Source: Arbacia lixula
Lineage: Eukaryota; Echinodermata; Echinoidea; Arbacioida; Arbaciidae
Length of the DNA stretch: 64,000 bases
Direction: 5' to 3'
Assembly: GCA_963669155.1 (NCBI GenBank)
Contig: OZ022588.1
Coordinates: 18,675,938 to 18,739,937 of the forward strand
Position numbers and translations under genes: made by a program. This document shows positions 1 through 12,395 of this stretch, in pieces. The number at the start of each line of letters is the position of its first letter. Position 1 is the first letter of the stretch. The notes under the pieces were generated by a model. That model did not search any database. It was not told the origin of the DNA and was given only the letters and a program-made list of their open reading frames with translations.

Positions 1-574
1 TATTACTTCTTATCTGGCGTGTTGAAGAGCACTTTTCGTCATCGAAAGACAGAATATCATAAGGCCAAGGACTGATGCCCACGTAAACTTCTCCAAATCT
101 GATCTTGGCCTCAGGAAAATTTGACTTAAAGGTGATACAATGGTATTGAGCGCGTTGAGTGGTACTGCGTGCGAGTGATGCGCTACACAAAAGCCGATTA
201 ATATGGATGGACATGACTTAATCATATTGGGATCAATTTGCATTCATCAGACAGGCGTAAAGCACACGTACGACACTCAGCAAGCTACTATAATGACTTT
301 TAAGGTGTCACAAAATTGCATCACAAAGCATTGTTCAGGATGGAGTCCCCCCCCCCCCCCCGCATTTCTCCCGCAATACATTTTATTTAGTTCACTACTC
401 GTTAAACTCAACCAAAACAAGTAATTACTAGGGCTACCACTGAGTATTACTGAGTGATTGAAATCGTCAAAGTCAATGACAACAACATAATATTGTTCCG
501 ACTCCAGTGCAAAACTGCACAAACTCTGCGAAAGGTACGTTACCATGGTAACGTGCAGAGTCGACGAAGTATAT
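1..574. other. No gene recognised
   Basis: AT-rich sequence with a C-run near 348-361. Short open frames only, none with a recognisable domain. Confidence 0.5.
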
Positions 575-1132
575 TTTTAAAGGTGATATTCATAGGAAAT
601 AAAATCAAATAAATATAGTTTATTCTATAATTGAATGAGTTATTAAAGCAATTTATGCAGCTAACATGCCATGAAAGTGTTCAGTTTTGTGTTTAATGAA
701 AGTCAAATTTTACTAAATTGACTCTCTTCCTGACCTACGAAATCGCCTCAGGGAAAGTGGCGTTGTGTGTACGTCACAGCCGGGATACGCTTCACAATGA
801 CCATTGTGTATCACACCTGTTAATCCACTAGCAACTGCCATCACAGTTTCATTAACAATGCATGACGCTTCTGGCGGAAAAGAGGCTGCGGATTGGCATG
901 TTTGATGCACAATAACGCATCCCTTTTCTTACGTCAGACCTAAAGGCCGTTTCGGATGACAGTAGGGCAAATTTGTCCCCGAGAATACGGTGATTGTTTT
1001 CATCCTAATTTCGTTTTTTGGAAAGTGATATATTGTTTGAATGTCATCCGATCTCATTGTATGGCTTATAAGCTTTCTGTAGATGAATATCTTCATATTT
1101 TTGGATTTTCTATGAATATCACCTTTAAAAAG
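575..1132. mobile_element. MITE-like element, about 560 bp
   Basis: The ends are inverted copies of TTTAAAGGTGATATTCATAG (left from about 577, right ending about 1126), continuing with about 80% match for a few more bases. No transposase frame is visible. Part of the interior (about 780-910) resembles a second locus at 12985-13095, so the family is repeated here. Superfamily not assigned. Confidence 0.6.
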
Positions 1133-3600
1133 AATTTGACATTGGAAATCAATTAGGGAATGAATAAATGATTCTATAGAAAACCATTATGAGAGCTTTA
1201 TCAAGGAGAGAGATGGGCGGTTTAAAGGACGCACATGTTCGCCGCCTTCCATTCCCCTTCCCCTTCCACCTTCCTCACGTATATGTAACACCTAGATAAT
1301 TCAGGTATGAACCATCTAGTAGATAAAGCTGGAAACTCTACCGCCCCTCCCCCTTCCCTCCCACCACCCCTCTCGCCCTACTCCCGTTACACACGCATCA
1401 GCAAACTTTGTACCCACCTGTAGCACCCCTCGAGTCCCCTGCTGACTAGTAGTAGTACCACGATTCGGCGCCGAGAAACTTGGAGGAACCACTCAGTACC
1501 ATGGGTGTGGCGGAAAGCGCGGGCTCAGCAGAAATGAAAATTAAACAGCAGTTCAAAATGAGAGATCAGCCGCTGATGACTTTGAAGTACTTATTATGAG
1601 CAAGTCCCCTCCTCTGTATGCGTGTGTCGCACGATCTCTCCCTCTCTTCAATCTCTCTCTGTCTCTCTCTCTCTCTGCTTGTCTTTTTATGTATATCTCT
1701 GGTTTATAAGGCGCGGTGAAATCTCTCGAATGTGGAAATAATTATAATAAACTTGAGATGAGTCAGGTATTTTCTTTCAAGCGGCCGGCGGTCGGTGGAA
1801 ATGAATCGCGAGTAAATCTGGCAACAGTAAACCACATCTCTTGTCGATGTAGAGAGAATCGCAGAGCGGAGACAACAGCCTTTTAATTCCTCTCGGACGA
1901 TGGTCCTGGAGGAGTTAATTGTATAATGGTGAGAAGCGGCGGGGAGATGAAGTCAGCCCAAACAGCAGTCAGGAAGCAGCGCACGCTTTGCGCTTTGCAA
2001 TTGGATACAAACTAAGCTACTTCTGGCTGAGATACGCAGCGAGGCCTTCTCTACCTCGGTCGAGTCTAACGAATAGTAATTCCCTTTCGAATCGTGGGAG
2101 CAGTGACGTCACAATTTGCATGTGTAAGTCCAGCCCCTAGCTCTCGACTCATGCTCTATGCATTTCAGTGTGTTCTTTTTGGTCGCTCGCTAGACTCCCC
2201 GCTTGACTTTATGGCTTTTTGACGTGAATTGACGGGACAACTTGTAGAGTTTCTTCATTTTGAGAGATGTGGCACAATAAAATGACTGTGGAGGCTGCCA
2301 AGTGTGGCTTTTCCTGCTAATCTTTGATTGCTTTGCCGGTATTTCTGATACTTTTGTTAGTGATTAATTGTTCATTTAATATAATTGGAAGAGTATTTTC
2401 CAAATTATTAATGTTATGATGTTCCTTTTAGGAAAACGGAGTCAGAAAAATATTTAAATCACTTTCTATTAATTGCTACAAATGTCTTTTTTGGGGGGTG
2501 GGTGGGGGGGGGGGGGGTTATGCATCATCGATTATCATGATCACGCTATCGTGGAGATGAGTACTGATATTATTATTGTCATCACGAAAACGTCATTTGC
2601 ATAGTCTTTAGTCTTTGCTGAGGAGATAGGAAATTGAGAGGAAGGAGGAAGATGTACTGTTAAAATGTCAATGCAATTCCCTTCATTAATGAACCAATGC
2701 ACTTTATTGCTATGAATTAATGTTTATTGTTTTTTTTATATTACAATAAATATTTTGATGATATAAGCACGCTCTTGACCTTATGTAGCTTCATATTCGC
2801 CCTCTAGTGTGTATTAACCTTATCTGTGAAGAGTGCTCCATAGGATGTTCACCACATCATTTTTTAGGTATAATATTTATGTTGTCAAGTTAACTTGTCA
2901 AGTTAAATTGGGCATACAATTAGTATTATCACTGTTATCATAAGTTAAAGCGTTTTAATACGGCCAATGTCATGAAATGCATATTCCGAAAACAACTTAT
3001 CTATTATTATTAATAATATTCTGTATTATGCTATACGGTGTACTGTTAATTGATGATATTGTACTCTGTCACATTCGTGCTCTTTTCGCAACACTTCTCA
3101 CGTGGACAAACGTGTGAAACCATACAATGCATTTATTTGTTGTTGTTTTTTTTATTTCATTTCATGTAATTATAATTTCATTAAATCTTTATTTCATTGT
3201 TTTTTCCATGCAGCATCAGATTCAAATAGAACGTGTTTTATTCTCCGAGCAAGAAAAAGGGCTCGAAAATCCAAAAATTAAATAGGTTCGATAATCTGTA
3301 AGTGAAAATGAGTTCGTTAATCTGAAAATTGAATTAACTTCTTCAAGTGAAACAGTACGATGTGGTAATAATCTTCGGGATAACGAAGCTTATTTTAATT
3401 TAAGTATCAACAAACCCTATTTTATTTTCGAAAAATATCGTCGGAATAATGAATCTTTGGATTCATGCAACAAATATACGAATAAGCGATCCTCCAACTT
3501 TATGACATGCGTGAGGTCGAAATAATGAACCTATGGGAAACAAGCATTACCCGTTCAAGGCACCAACATTCTTATCCTTGCTTGGTTTTATAGTTACCTA
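1133..3600. other. Intergenic, with a GC-richer stretch at about 1400-2160
   Basis: No coding region recognised. 1217-1290 shares a pyrimidine-rich repeat with 4016-4080. 1640-1680 is CT-rich. About 1400-2160 is richer in G+C and CpG than its surroundings and could be regulatory DNA or the upstream part of an unseen gene. A G-run lies near 2493-2518, and AT-rich sequence follows. Confidence 0.4.
1217..1290. repeat. Pyrimidine-rich dispersed repeat, copy 1
   Basis: The segment starts GACGCACATGTTC, continues with CCCCTTCC units and ends CTCACGT. It is closely matched at about 4020-4075, inside a broken LINE. Two copies in one window suggest a dispersed repeat. Confidence 0.5.
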
Positions 3601-3625
3601 GATAATCATCAAATAGGAACGTGTT

Positions 3626-4400
3626 ATGTCTGACAGTGTACATATTCATTATAGTATTGCCCAGGGGTCGATTGTAGGTCCATTATTTTCCACTCTTTAC
3701 ATAATGTACATTGTTCCTCAAATTAGTAATTGTAGTATTCATCTATTTTCCGATGACATGGTAATCTTCTTATCTGACAATCGAATGGAAAGTTCTTTCA
3801 GATATTAAGGTTAAACATATTTACATATGGACGTGCTCTAACAAGTAAAACCTGAACTTTGATAAAACAGAAAGTCTTTAAAGAGGTTGTCGTAGTTTGT
3901 TAAATTATAAGCAAACCTCTCTTAAAATTACGAATTCATGATAAGAACATTAAGTTCAAACAAACATTAAAGTACCTAGGTTTTATCATAGACCAACAAC
4001 TAAATTGGGTGGATTAAATGACGCACATGTTCTCCCCCTTCCCCTTCCCCTTCCAATTTCCTCACGTGTATATTTTGACAATGTGCACCAAGACTAGCCA
4101 TTTGATAAACTTTTAAGCCATCTTCGACACTAGCAGTCTAAACACCATTTATTGATCGATTATTCTTCCCATGTTTGACTGGTTTATGGTGCAGTCAGTA
4201 AAATGAATCAATTGAGCAATTGCAGAACAGAGCTGGTAAAATGATATTAGGGATAAGTCCATATCGCCATACCTGTATTCACGACATTTATCAGATTTTG
4301 AAATGGGACTCATTAGCTTCAAGACGCTCAAAACATACCGTATGCATGTTATACCCAGGGAGCAAGACAGGTTAACCAGACATGGCCTGTTGTAAAAGTT
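3626..4400 (+). pseudogene. Fragment of a LINE reverse transcriptase
   Basis: 3640-3785 encodes QGSIVGPLFSTLYI and, further on, HLFSDDMVIF. These are the conserved P/AQGS and F/YxDD blocks of a non-LTR reverse transcriptase, with Ser in place of Ala in the FADD box. About 3955-4010 reads LKYLGFIIDQQLNW, the usual block downstream. About 4200-4330 reads EQLQNRAGKMILGIS and WDSLASRRSKH, the C-terminal thumb-region block. The three pieces are in different frames and the third is separated by a copy of the pyrimidine-rich repeat, so the copy is old and dead. Jockey/CR1-like by look; clade uncertain. Confidence 0.75.
4016..4080. repeat. Pyrimidine-rich dispersed repeat, copy 2
   Basis: Matches 1217-1290 (GACGCACATGTTC then CCCCTTCC units and CTCACGTG). 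It sits between two conserved blocks of the LINE fragment, so it may be an insertion into it. Confidence 0.5.
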
Positions 4401-4403
4401 CAT

Positions 4404-7400
4404 TGGGAATCAATGTGTCTGGGACACCAGCCTGCACATTTCCTTCATGGACTACTCTTGCAATATGCTGCTGGAAAAAATGGCGGCCATTTTCCAAAAT
4501 GGCCGACGTGGAAATGTAGTATTAACTAATTTTATAGATATCATTGACATTGTCATATTTCTCACAACATAGCCTATGAGGTATTATGTTAAAATGGATA
4601 ACATTTTATACAAGATTTTATCAAATTTGGTTGGCTGTGGGGTGATGTTCAGAACAATTTTGGGCAAGGAATGTGTTCTTTTTTTACATTTTTCCACAAG
4701 ATTTCAATTTCATGATAATACAATTTTCTTCAGACTTCAAATATCATTTTCACTAATACACTGAAACTTCACAAAATATTATCCAAACATATGACGACCA
4801 GTTGCGACCAAGGTATTACCCACTTTCCCCAGACAAGTGACCACAAACACTTCCTCTTCGCCTCACACATTAACCTTTGCTGTCCAATAGGAATTAAACC
4901 TTACTTAAATGATACTCTCAACTCATATTAATCGCATTTTGTCTTGTACGGTGATGGTTAATGGCAGTGGTATTTGTTCGGTGATGGCTGTTCTAATTAT
5001 ACAATTTATATTCAAGTCAACAGTAGTGCACATTAATGTAACAGCAGTCCAAAGCGAGATTAAGGGTATAGTGGTACTGTAATAGTGGAGACGTATATTC
5101 AGGGTAATCGGTCTGCCGTCTTCCCGGGCAGGATCTCGTTAAATTTCAACGATTTTATAATATTGACCATGTGGTCTTGGCATAACGGATGTGATTGTGG
5201 GTCCCGCTATCATGGTTACCACTACCATCATTATTACAGTAGATTAGCCAAGATGTCCCCTGAATCAAACAACGTCTCAAACCCGGTTCAAAACTTATAA
5301 AGAATTATGATTGATCGCAACTTGCAATTGATAACAATCGTAACCCTCTATCTTAGATATAGGTGATGCACTTGCGATCGCTTCAAATCACTCGCAACTC
5401 TTTGTGAGATTGGACCCCGCACTACACATGCAGATCCTGCTGCATGTTATATAATTATTGTTTTTTCCTCTTCTGCGAGTGAAAGGATGACGTGAGGAGC
5501 TGACGAGGGCTAATTGTAAGCGACCCGACTCGTAGAGGCTTCAGACATACATGTCAGAAGTAAATTGAGCGATGCCTTGTGGCCAACATCCCGCGTCGAC
5601 CTTCAATAATGCGTGAAATCAAGAAAGAAAATTGGCCAATGCCTACATCATCACTCAACGCGCTCCATCTCGTTGAGTGGAGCGTATGAAGAAACAAGAA
5701 GTATCAATGCCTAGAAACAAATAGTCATATAAAATATTCTCTTTAACGAGCAGGGAGTGAGTCGTTGTATTTAATGCGTGATATATTAGGTCAGGGTCTG
5801 CAAAGGGGTTCGTGACGTCGGATGGCGAAATAATGGGGGTAGATGGGGTGGTGAGTGGGGTGGTGGGACGGGAAAGGGGGGGGGGGGTGCTTCTAGTTTC
5901 TGAGATGCTCTTAATGGCCATGTAGTTAGTAGACCCTGACTAACTTACTAACTTCTTCTATGAACTAATGGATCCGATTTGTATAAGAATCATTTTACAA
6001 TGTAGGTCAAATAGTTGAAGAAGTATCAAAACAATATGCGTGTCTATAATCGAAGTAGAAATATTTACAGGGAGATTTATAATCCCAAGTCCATAATGTT
6101 TTCACTATGATGAAGTGGGGAAATCTTGAGGCAGATTTGAAGATGTATGAATGCAATTTCTTGATGACCATTTTTTTTTAGCCATCATCGGGGATTTTTT
6201 TATAATGCTTCACTTAAGAATATTAGAATTTATCGACATTGTCAGGACTTTCAATTGATAACCAGCTTGGAGACCAAACAACTTAATTACTTGTGAATGT
6301 GAGTACTCATGGAATTGTATTCGATATGCCTCTCTCTTTCATTCAAGACAAAAGAACCAAATTGCAGTGATAAATTATTTACAGTGTCAAGCAAAATTGT
6401 ACATATCATAACGAAATTTATGCGAGGAAAGTCAGCTGGGATGCTCGTCGTGTTTGTTACTGAATATATAAGTTAGGCCCACAATGCAGGCATGACAATC
6501 ATTACGCGACATGTCGTTCATATTGTATACGTATTGAACACGCGGATTGATTCCTCGAGAAAATTAGTCTCTGCATGCTAGATTGCACGTGAGTTGGTAA
6601 ACACACATTGGATGTGATGTCACATTTGTTAAATGCAATAGTATGTATTGCTCCCATTTTTATTGATGTGGTCTATAATCATTGCATCACTTTGCATTAC
6701 ATTTGTTAACATGTTCATACAGCACACACCGATTATTTCTTGACACGTAATTAGGTGGATTGAGTATTGCCAACAACAGCAATCTGGTGTTTGCTGACCT
6801 TCATTAAGCATTGATTGCGGACCGAGTCAGATACTTGAAATTAGTGGTATGATTTTATTTGGACAGCGTGTTACGTCTCTGTTCTTGTGTTCCGTGAGTG
6901 TTTTGTTTACCTTAGTCTACAGACAAAACAAACTGTATGACCCAAACCCTTTGAATACCAGACAAACTGCTGTTGAATGTGATTTCCCTGTATTAATGGT
7001 GTATAAATACAACACTGGCACACAGAGACTTAACAAGCAGCATGCATTGGTTGCGCATGCAAACCTAACAACGTATTCAAGATATCATGTCATGTAATCA
7101 TTAATACTTTTGCTGATTAATAATTTTACAATATTATCGATCAGTTTATTATGTAAACATTGTTTAAAAGCTGTGTTATCTGGTAACATGAGCTTTGCAG
7201 AAACAAATATATATCCAAATGAAATCAAATTATCGTTTTCTCTCTTCTCTTGAGATTAACTAGGGACGCCGTTGCTTAGAAATAACAGAGTGACAATATT
7301 ACCAAAATATATCCGTCTATTGGAGACTGCTCCGAAAGTCATTACCGGTATGCAACTGAACGTATTTATTACCTCCAAAACAACAAACATGGATCAACAG

Positions 7401-8051
7401 TTTAAGAGCTCATTGTGCAACTGTTTATATCTTTTTATCATTCCTTGCTGGATGTGATATTTTAGGAGTCGCACGATATTAACGAAACATCACTAATAAT
7501 CCTTTCAAAACAACATATCGATTATGATTTGTGGTCGTCGAACACAACATATTTTACGTCACAACGCGTGGGTAAGATGGCCGCAGTCAAATTAATTCGG
7601 TAAATTAGATTTTCTATCCTCACCCCAACTGTGAATGAAATCGAGCTGATAACATGTATAAAGAGGACAAAAGCGAATTCGCTTTGCGCCCCGTGATACT
7701 TTATACTGATCTTCGCATGCAATGCACAACATTAGAACCGGTATATTTGGAATGCATGAGTAGATGCCATTACAATGGAAGTTATCGCGCATCACCAGAT
7801 GATGTTATTAACGTTGATTGATGGTGAGGATCTATGCGAAAAGAGGAAGCTGCCAAGGAATGGTGTAGAATGCTAAAGTGCTTTATGACTGCATAGTGGA
7901 AATGGGAAGGTTATGTGGGTGTGAGCAACGATACATCTAGATAAGTTTTATATTACAAAATGTCGGTGTCGCCATAATTAATACGTAGGTGGAAAAGGAA
8001 TTTTTACTTACAGTAATGATCGAAAGAGAGAGAGGAAGAGAAAGGGTAAGT

Positions 8052-8054
<3 letters not shown>
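4404..8054. other. Intergenic, nothing recognised
   Basis: AT-rich sequence with only short open frames that lack domains. A G-run lies near 5876-5887. I see no RNA gene or convincing exon. Confidence 0.45.

Positions 8055-8096
<42 letters not shown>
8055..8096. repeat. (AG)n microsatellite
   Basis: About 20 AG units in an almost pure run. Confidence 0.95.
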
Positions 8097-8099
<3 letters not shown>

Positions 8100-8373
8100 A
8101 AACTGATCACCCATTTTGATGTGATTGGCTCGTAAAGCTATAAAAGGCCAACCCCAAAGTCATTCCTCGATGATTTCGCAGCACTGAAATATGGGAAATG
8201 TTCTTTACTTGTATATCTAGCGGAAAGACAAAAACCTGACGAGAACAAACAGTGCTGAGTAAAATATGTAAAATATAGGAAGGGTTTATGCTAAATAATG
8301 TTCTATGTTACTCTATGCTTTCCTATGCTAGCCATATATATATATATATAAGAATATGGGTTGCGATGGCGCT

Positions 8374-8476
8374 GATTTCTAGGTGAAGACAAACAATTTG
8401 AATGAAACGCCGGAGAAGGGTTCCTGTAGGGTTTCTCCGGCGTTTCATTCAATTTGTTTGTCTTCACCTAGAAATC
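8374..8476. repeat. Long near-perfect palindrome (hairpin)
   Basis: 44-bp arms at 8374-8417 and 8433-8476 differ at one position and enclose a 15-nt loop. The arms contain GAAACGCCGGAGAA and its complement. The hairpin is bracketed by TA-rich simple repeats. It looks like a small foldback element or a structured transcript. Confidence 0.9.
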
Positions 8477-8477
8477 A

Positions 8478-8600
8478 TATGTATATATATATAGATATAT
8501 ATATATATATAGATAGATAGATAGATAGATAGATATATATAGATATAAAGAGAAAAATATATATATTTATAAATATATATATATATATATAAACATATAT
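8478..8600. repeat. TA / TAGA simple repeats
   Basis: Alternating TA runs with a GATA/TAGA tract at about 8511-8535. It generates spurious open frames. Confidence 0.9.
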
Positions 8601-8759
8601 AAATGTGTGAAATTATACATATATAAACAACATCTTTGGCAACTCCTTTATTTAAATATTTTGTGAAAGAAATGGATGAAGAGAACAATGGTAGGCGTAG
8701 CTTAAATCAAGGTTCCCCAGAGCTATCTACCCTTTGGAAAAATGGTGATGCCGAAAAAA

Positions 8760-8831
8760 TGTCTCTGCCGGGAATCGAACCCGGGCCCCCAGCTTTAAAC
8801 GCCGGTCCCTTAACCACTAGACCACAGAGAC
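8760..8831 (-). tRNA. tRNA-like gene or tRNA-derived pseudogene, anticodon loop reads UUA
   Basis: 72 nt on the minus strand. A 7/7 acceptor stem (GTCTCTG with CAGAGAC), a B box GGTTCGATTCC in a perfect 5-bp T stem, an A box near TGGTCTAGTGG, and a 5-bp anticodon stem with loop GTTTAAA. Six T residues follow at once (8754-8759), a usual Pol III terminator. The arms resemble tRNA-Glu, but the anticodon position would read UUA, the complement of a UAA stop codon. The D stem is weak. It sits in a duplicated repeat, so a pseudogene or SINE-type head is more likely than a working tRNA. Confidence 0.5.
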
Positions 8832-9167
8832 GGGTTAGTGGCTAAGGCGACCTCGATCCGATTGACCGTCAGATTGACAAATTCTCGACACAATACCAAT
8901 TATAATTTCCTTTGTTGGGTGCAGGTGGGTTTTGAACAATGGCAAGCCGCCATGCCTCAGCTGGATCAAAGCTATTACCTTGATGCAGTACACGTATGGG
9001 AGAAAGTATATAAATGTAAGAAATTATACATATACAACAGCTTTGGCAACTCTTTTATTTAAATATTTTGTGAAAGAAATGGATGAAGAGAACAATGGTA
9101 GGCGTAGCTTAAATTAAGGTTCCCCAGAGCTATCTACCCTTTGGAAAAATTGGTGATGCCGAAAAAA

Positions 9168-9211
9168 TGTCTCTGCCGGGAATCGAACCCGGGCACCCAG
9201 CTTTGAACGCC
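9168..9211 (-). pseudogene. 3' half of a second tRNA-like copy
   Basis: Same acceptor 3' strand, T arm and T-run as the copy at 8760-8831. The loop is GTTCAAA instead of GTTTAAA. The 5' half is replaced by the inverted block at 9211-9242, so it cannot fold as a tRNA. Confidence 0.65.
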
Positions 9212-9249
9212 ATCTTCATCCATTTCTTTCACAAAATATTTTTTTCGGA

Positions 9250-10617
9250 GAATTCAACATTAAGTTGGGAAAAAACATAAACTAAAGCTTTACCTCATTA
9301 ACCCGGTCCAATTCATCAGAATCAAAGACATTTTAATCACGAAAGTCAATACCTACGGTACCCTGATAATACGGGTCCACATATATCAAGGACAAATAAT
9401 ATCCGCCTCTAAATTTTCTAACTATGAAACGTAAGTGTCTTTTGCCTGGACTTTGTAAGCATTTCCTTGTATTGTTGACTGAAATTGTTTCGATTTGTTT
9501 CCCTTCTTGTTGTTTACTATGCGCATTTTGTAATATTTATCATTTTATACGTTTTCTATGTGAATGAAAGAGTAAATTTTAATACGTATAATCAAATACA
9601 CACACATGCACACACGCCCAGACAGGCAACCCTATTTCACTTTGGATTATTGAACCCTTTTTTGGTGTAGGATTAGCAAAGTCAATTTAATTTTCGAAAT
9701 ATCGCACCTTTCTGAGCAGGCTGTAATCATTAGGTCTTTGGAAATATTGGACTTGCTTCATAAATCACCTGGTGAAAAGCCACGTCAGAGCATTTATGAA
9801 AAAACATGAAATTGATAGAAGCTCATTAAATTCAATTCATAAGAAGACAGGAATAAAATAACGAAAAATTTAATTTTCTTCGTTGCTAATCCGGTTCAAT
9901 AAAGATCAAGTAGGAAGTTAATGCCTCTGCATATTCTGAATGCGTGTAGTTATCCCCATTTTCCGAGAAACATGAGTAATTTCATCCCCAGACTTAGTAA
10001 GCTTTTTCTTTTTTTGTTATTGTTTACTGTCAAGCTCGATATTTATCTGTGAATGAATAGCATGAAATAAAATCAAATACACGCACATACGTGTATATAA
10101 ACCCGTCATCGGAGAAGATTTAAATGAAATATTGATACAATACGACGCTTACTAGCTGGCTGTTCCTCATTAAGGTTCGATCTCTTCTCTCACCATAATT
10201 ACCCCTGCATATCATTCCCCATGGATTCAGTATACACCAACATTAGTCGTACGACTCTGCGACTGGTTAAATCGCAGGACCCGGTCATATGTTTTGTGCA
10301 CGAAGGGGACGTCACATTTCCAGTCGTGGGCACATAATCGTGTCGTCAACAGTGCGCGGGCCTTAGATAGCGCGCTGACAAACACATGGCGTGCCATGCC
10401 ATCGAGACTGTCTGCGACTGTCTCGGATGCAGTCGCTTTGTATTGTGATATCATTAGATGCCCCCTTGCTAAACACTCCTACGAGATCGCATAATTGAGT
10501 AATAGCGATACATCTGCGGTTGTTTGACGAAGTGATAATTTGATTTTCAGCCACAAGGCGAAATGTTTTAGTTCTTGATTATACTGTCAGGATTTGTTCC
10601 GTTTTGTGACTACATAA
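9250..10617. other. Intergenic; diverged duplicate stretches
   Basis: About 9290-9610 and 9880-10100 share an order of short similar blocks (AATCAAATACACRCACAT and others), suggesting an old duplication. No gene recognised. Confidence 0.35.
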
Positions 10618-10641
10618 TGTGTGTGCGTGTGTGTGTGCGTG

Positions 10642-10701
<60 letters not shown>
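10618..10701. repeat. (GT)n microsatellite
   Basis: About 40 GT units with a few interruptions. Confidence 0.95.
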
Positions 10702-10703
<2 letters not shown>

Positions 10704-11910
10704 GATGTGTGTGCTTATACTGGTATTAGTATATCAATTTTACTGTGTTTGGTATACGTGTGTGTACCAGAAAGTTTGAGAAGTGCGACAGAAGGGAAAC
10801 ACATGGGATGAGCAGAAAGAAGTAGCAGGAAGTAGATGCAGCAAAAACGAGAATCGTGAGAATTGTAGAGAGAACTAGAAAGAGAGATGAGGAAAATGGA
10901 GAGGGAACTTACAGGAGGAAGTGAAAGAACGAGCAGAAAAATAATGATCATGGTAATGATAAGTGTGAGTGCGTATGCGAGAGAAAAGAAAGGTGGTGAA
11001 GTGTGGGGGACAAGAAATGAACAGAGAACGACAGAGCATGCAGGGCCTCGTGAGTTTGATGATAGAAAATTGCTCTTAGTGTTGAAGAAGTTGCAATCAA
11101 ATCATTACATTGTTTTATATACATGTATTTTTAGATATTCTCCGGGGGAAGTTATTATAGAGTATTTTGTTTGCTAAATCAATGTTGTTTCTTATCTGCC
11201 TTTAGCATTACAAAAATTATTCGTGCATTTTTGTTTTCAAAGCAGATCTCGTTGACAATTAAGCCTCTTCAACATAACAGCCAATCGTAGTAGCAGTATA
11301 ATGTTCATCACCAATCATCATAGCAAGGCTCTTGAGATTCCCACTGTCATATACGCATAGTTCCCCTCACAACTTGCTCTCGGTCAGAAAACAACGTCTA
11401 CGTATAAGGTTTCTATTATGAAATTAAAATGTTTGTAGCCTACATTTTGATCGATGAGTACAATTATATTCGTCCATCATCGTAAAATAGCTCTTGAGAA
11501 ACAAAACAAACTACTTCTGGCAATCAATTTCATACAATGTATGTGGTTCGTCTCCTTTTGTGTTATTTCAAAAATGTTCTAGCAAAATACTAGCAAAATT
11601 CACCCAAATCGTGAGACTTCTGCAAAGAAAACATACGACGAACTCAACCCTGACGATAAAGTGTTGTGCGTTTAAGAGGATAAAGAACACGTGTCTTAAA
11701 CCGAATAATAAATAATTAATTTCGCTAACGTTGCAGGCAATGTTAAATTTTGTGTAATATCATCATATATTAGGGTATTAAATGTGTTGATTTCAACATA
11801 AATACTAAGAACAACTATTTTTATTCATTGAGAAGTACGATATATTCACGATAATCCTGTCATCTCTTATCGTGCTTGTCAGAAGCTGACTCATACGGGT
11901 GAAACTAACA
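10702..11910. other. Intergenic, nothing recognised
   Basis: Purine-rich at 10800-11040, otherwise AT-rich. Open frames here are short and without domains. Confidence 0.45.
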
Positions 11911-12395
11911 TTAAAGGGATAGTTGACCATAAAATTAAGTTTGTTTCAATAAAGGCTGGCACATGAAAGAAAAATATTACTAAAGGTTTGATGAATATCC
12001 GTCAAAGCATAAGAACGTTATGATCTTTCAAAATTTTTGATTTTGAGAGGTGCTCTTCAATTATGTTGTGCACAATTTTTTTTCTCGAAAATGTGCATGT
12101 TCTCATAATTTATTTTTATCCTTTTACCTGTGCATTAAATATATCATCGGAAATACTTTTTTTTTTTTTACACACATGGCCATATGAAAGAACATAATTC
12201 CGTTGTCAAAAACAGAAAAAGAACAATCTATGTAATAATACAACATAATGGAGCGCAGATCGCACGTGACGTCACAAAATCAAAATTTCAAAAGATCCTA
12301 ACTTTCTTATCCTGAGACTGACTCTCGTCAAACCTTCACGAATATGTTTCTTTCATGGTTCTGGTTTTATTGAAGCCAACTTAACTATCCCTCTC
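11911..12395. mobile_element. MITE-like element with long, diverged TIRs
   Basis: It starts TTAAAGGGATAGTTGAC. Its right end, read on the minus strand, is GAGGGATAGTTAAGTTGGC. Similarity continues inward for about 130 bp (CATGAAAGAAA, AAGGTTTGA and ATCTTT blocks). It has no coding capacity. The flanks do not show a clear target duplication. Confidence 0.65.

Larger units (their letters stand above)
8631..9242. repeat. Two direct copies of a tRNA-like repeat unit
   Basis: 8638-8790 recurs at about 9043-9199 with few differences (offset about 406 bp). Both copies hold AAATATTTTGTGAAAGAAAT, a block ending near CCCTTTGGAAAAA, and a tRNA-like end. At 9211-9242 the first block returns in inverted orientation, cutting the second copy short. 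This looks like tandem duplication plus foldback of a tRNA-derived repeat. Confidence 0.8.
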
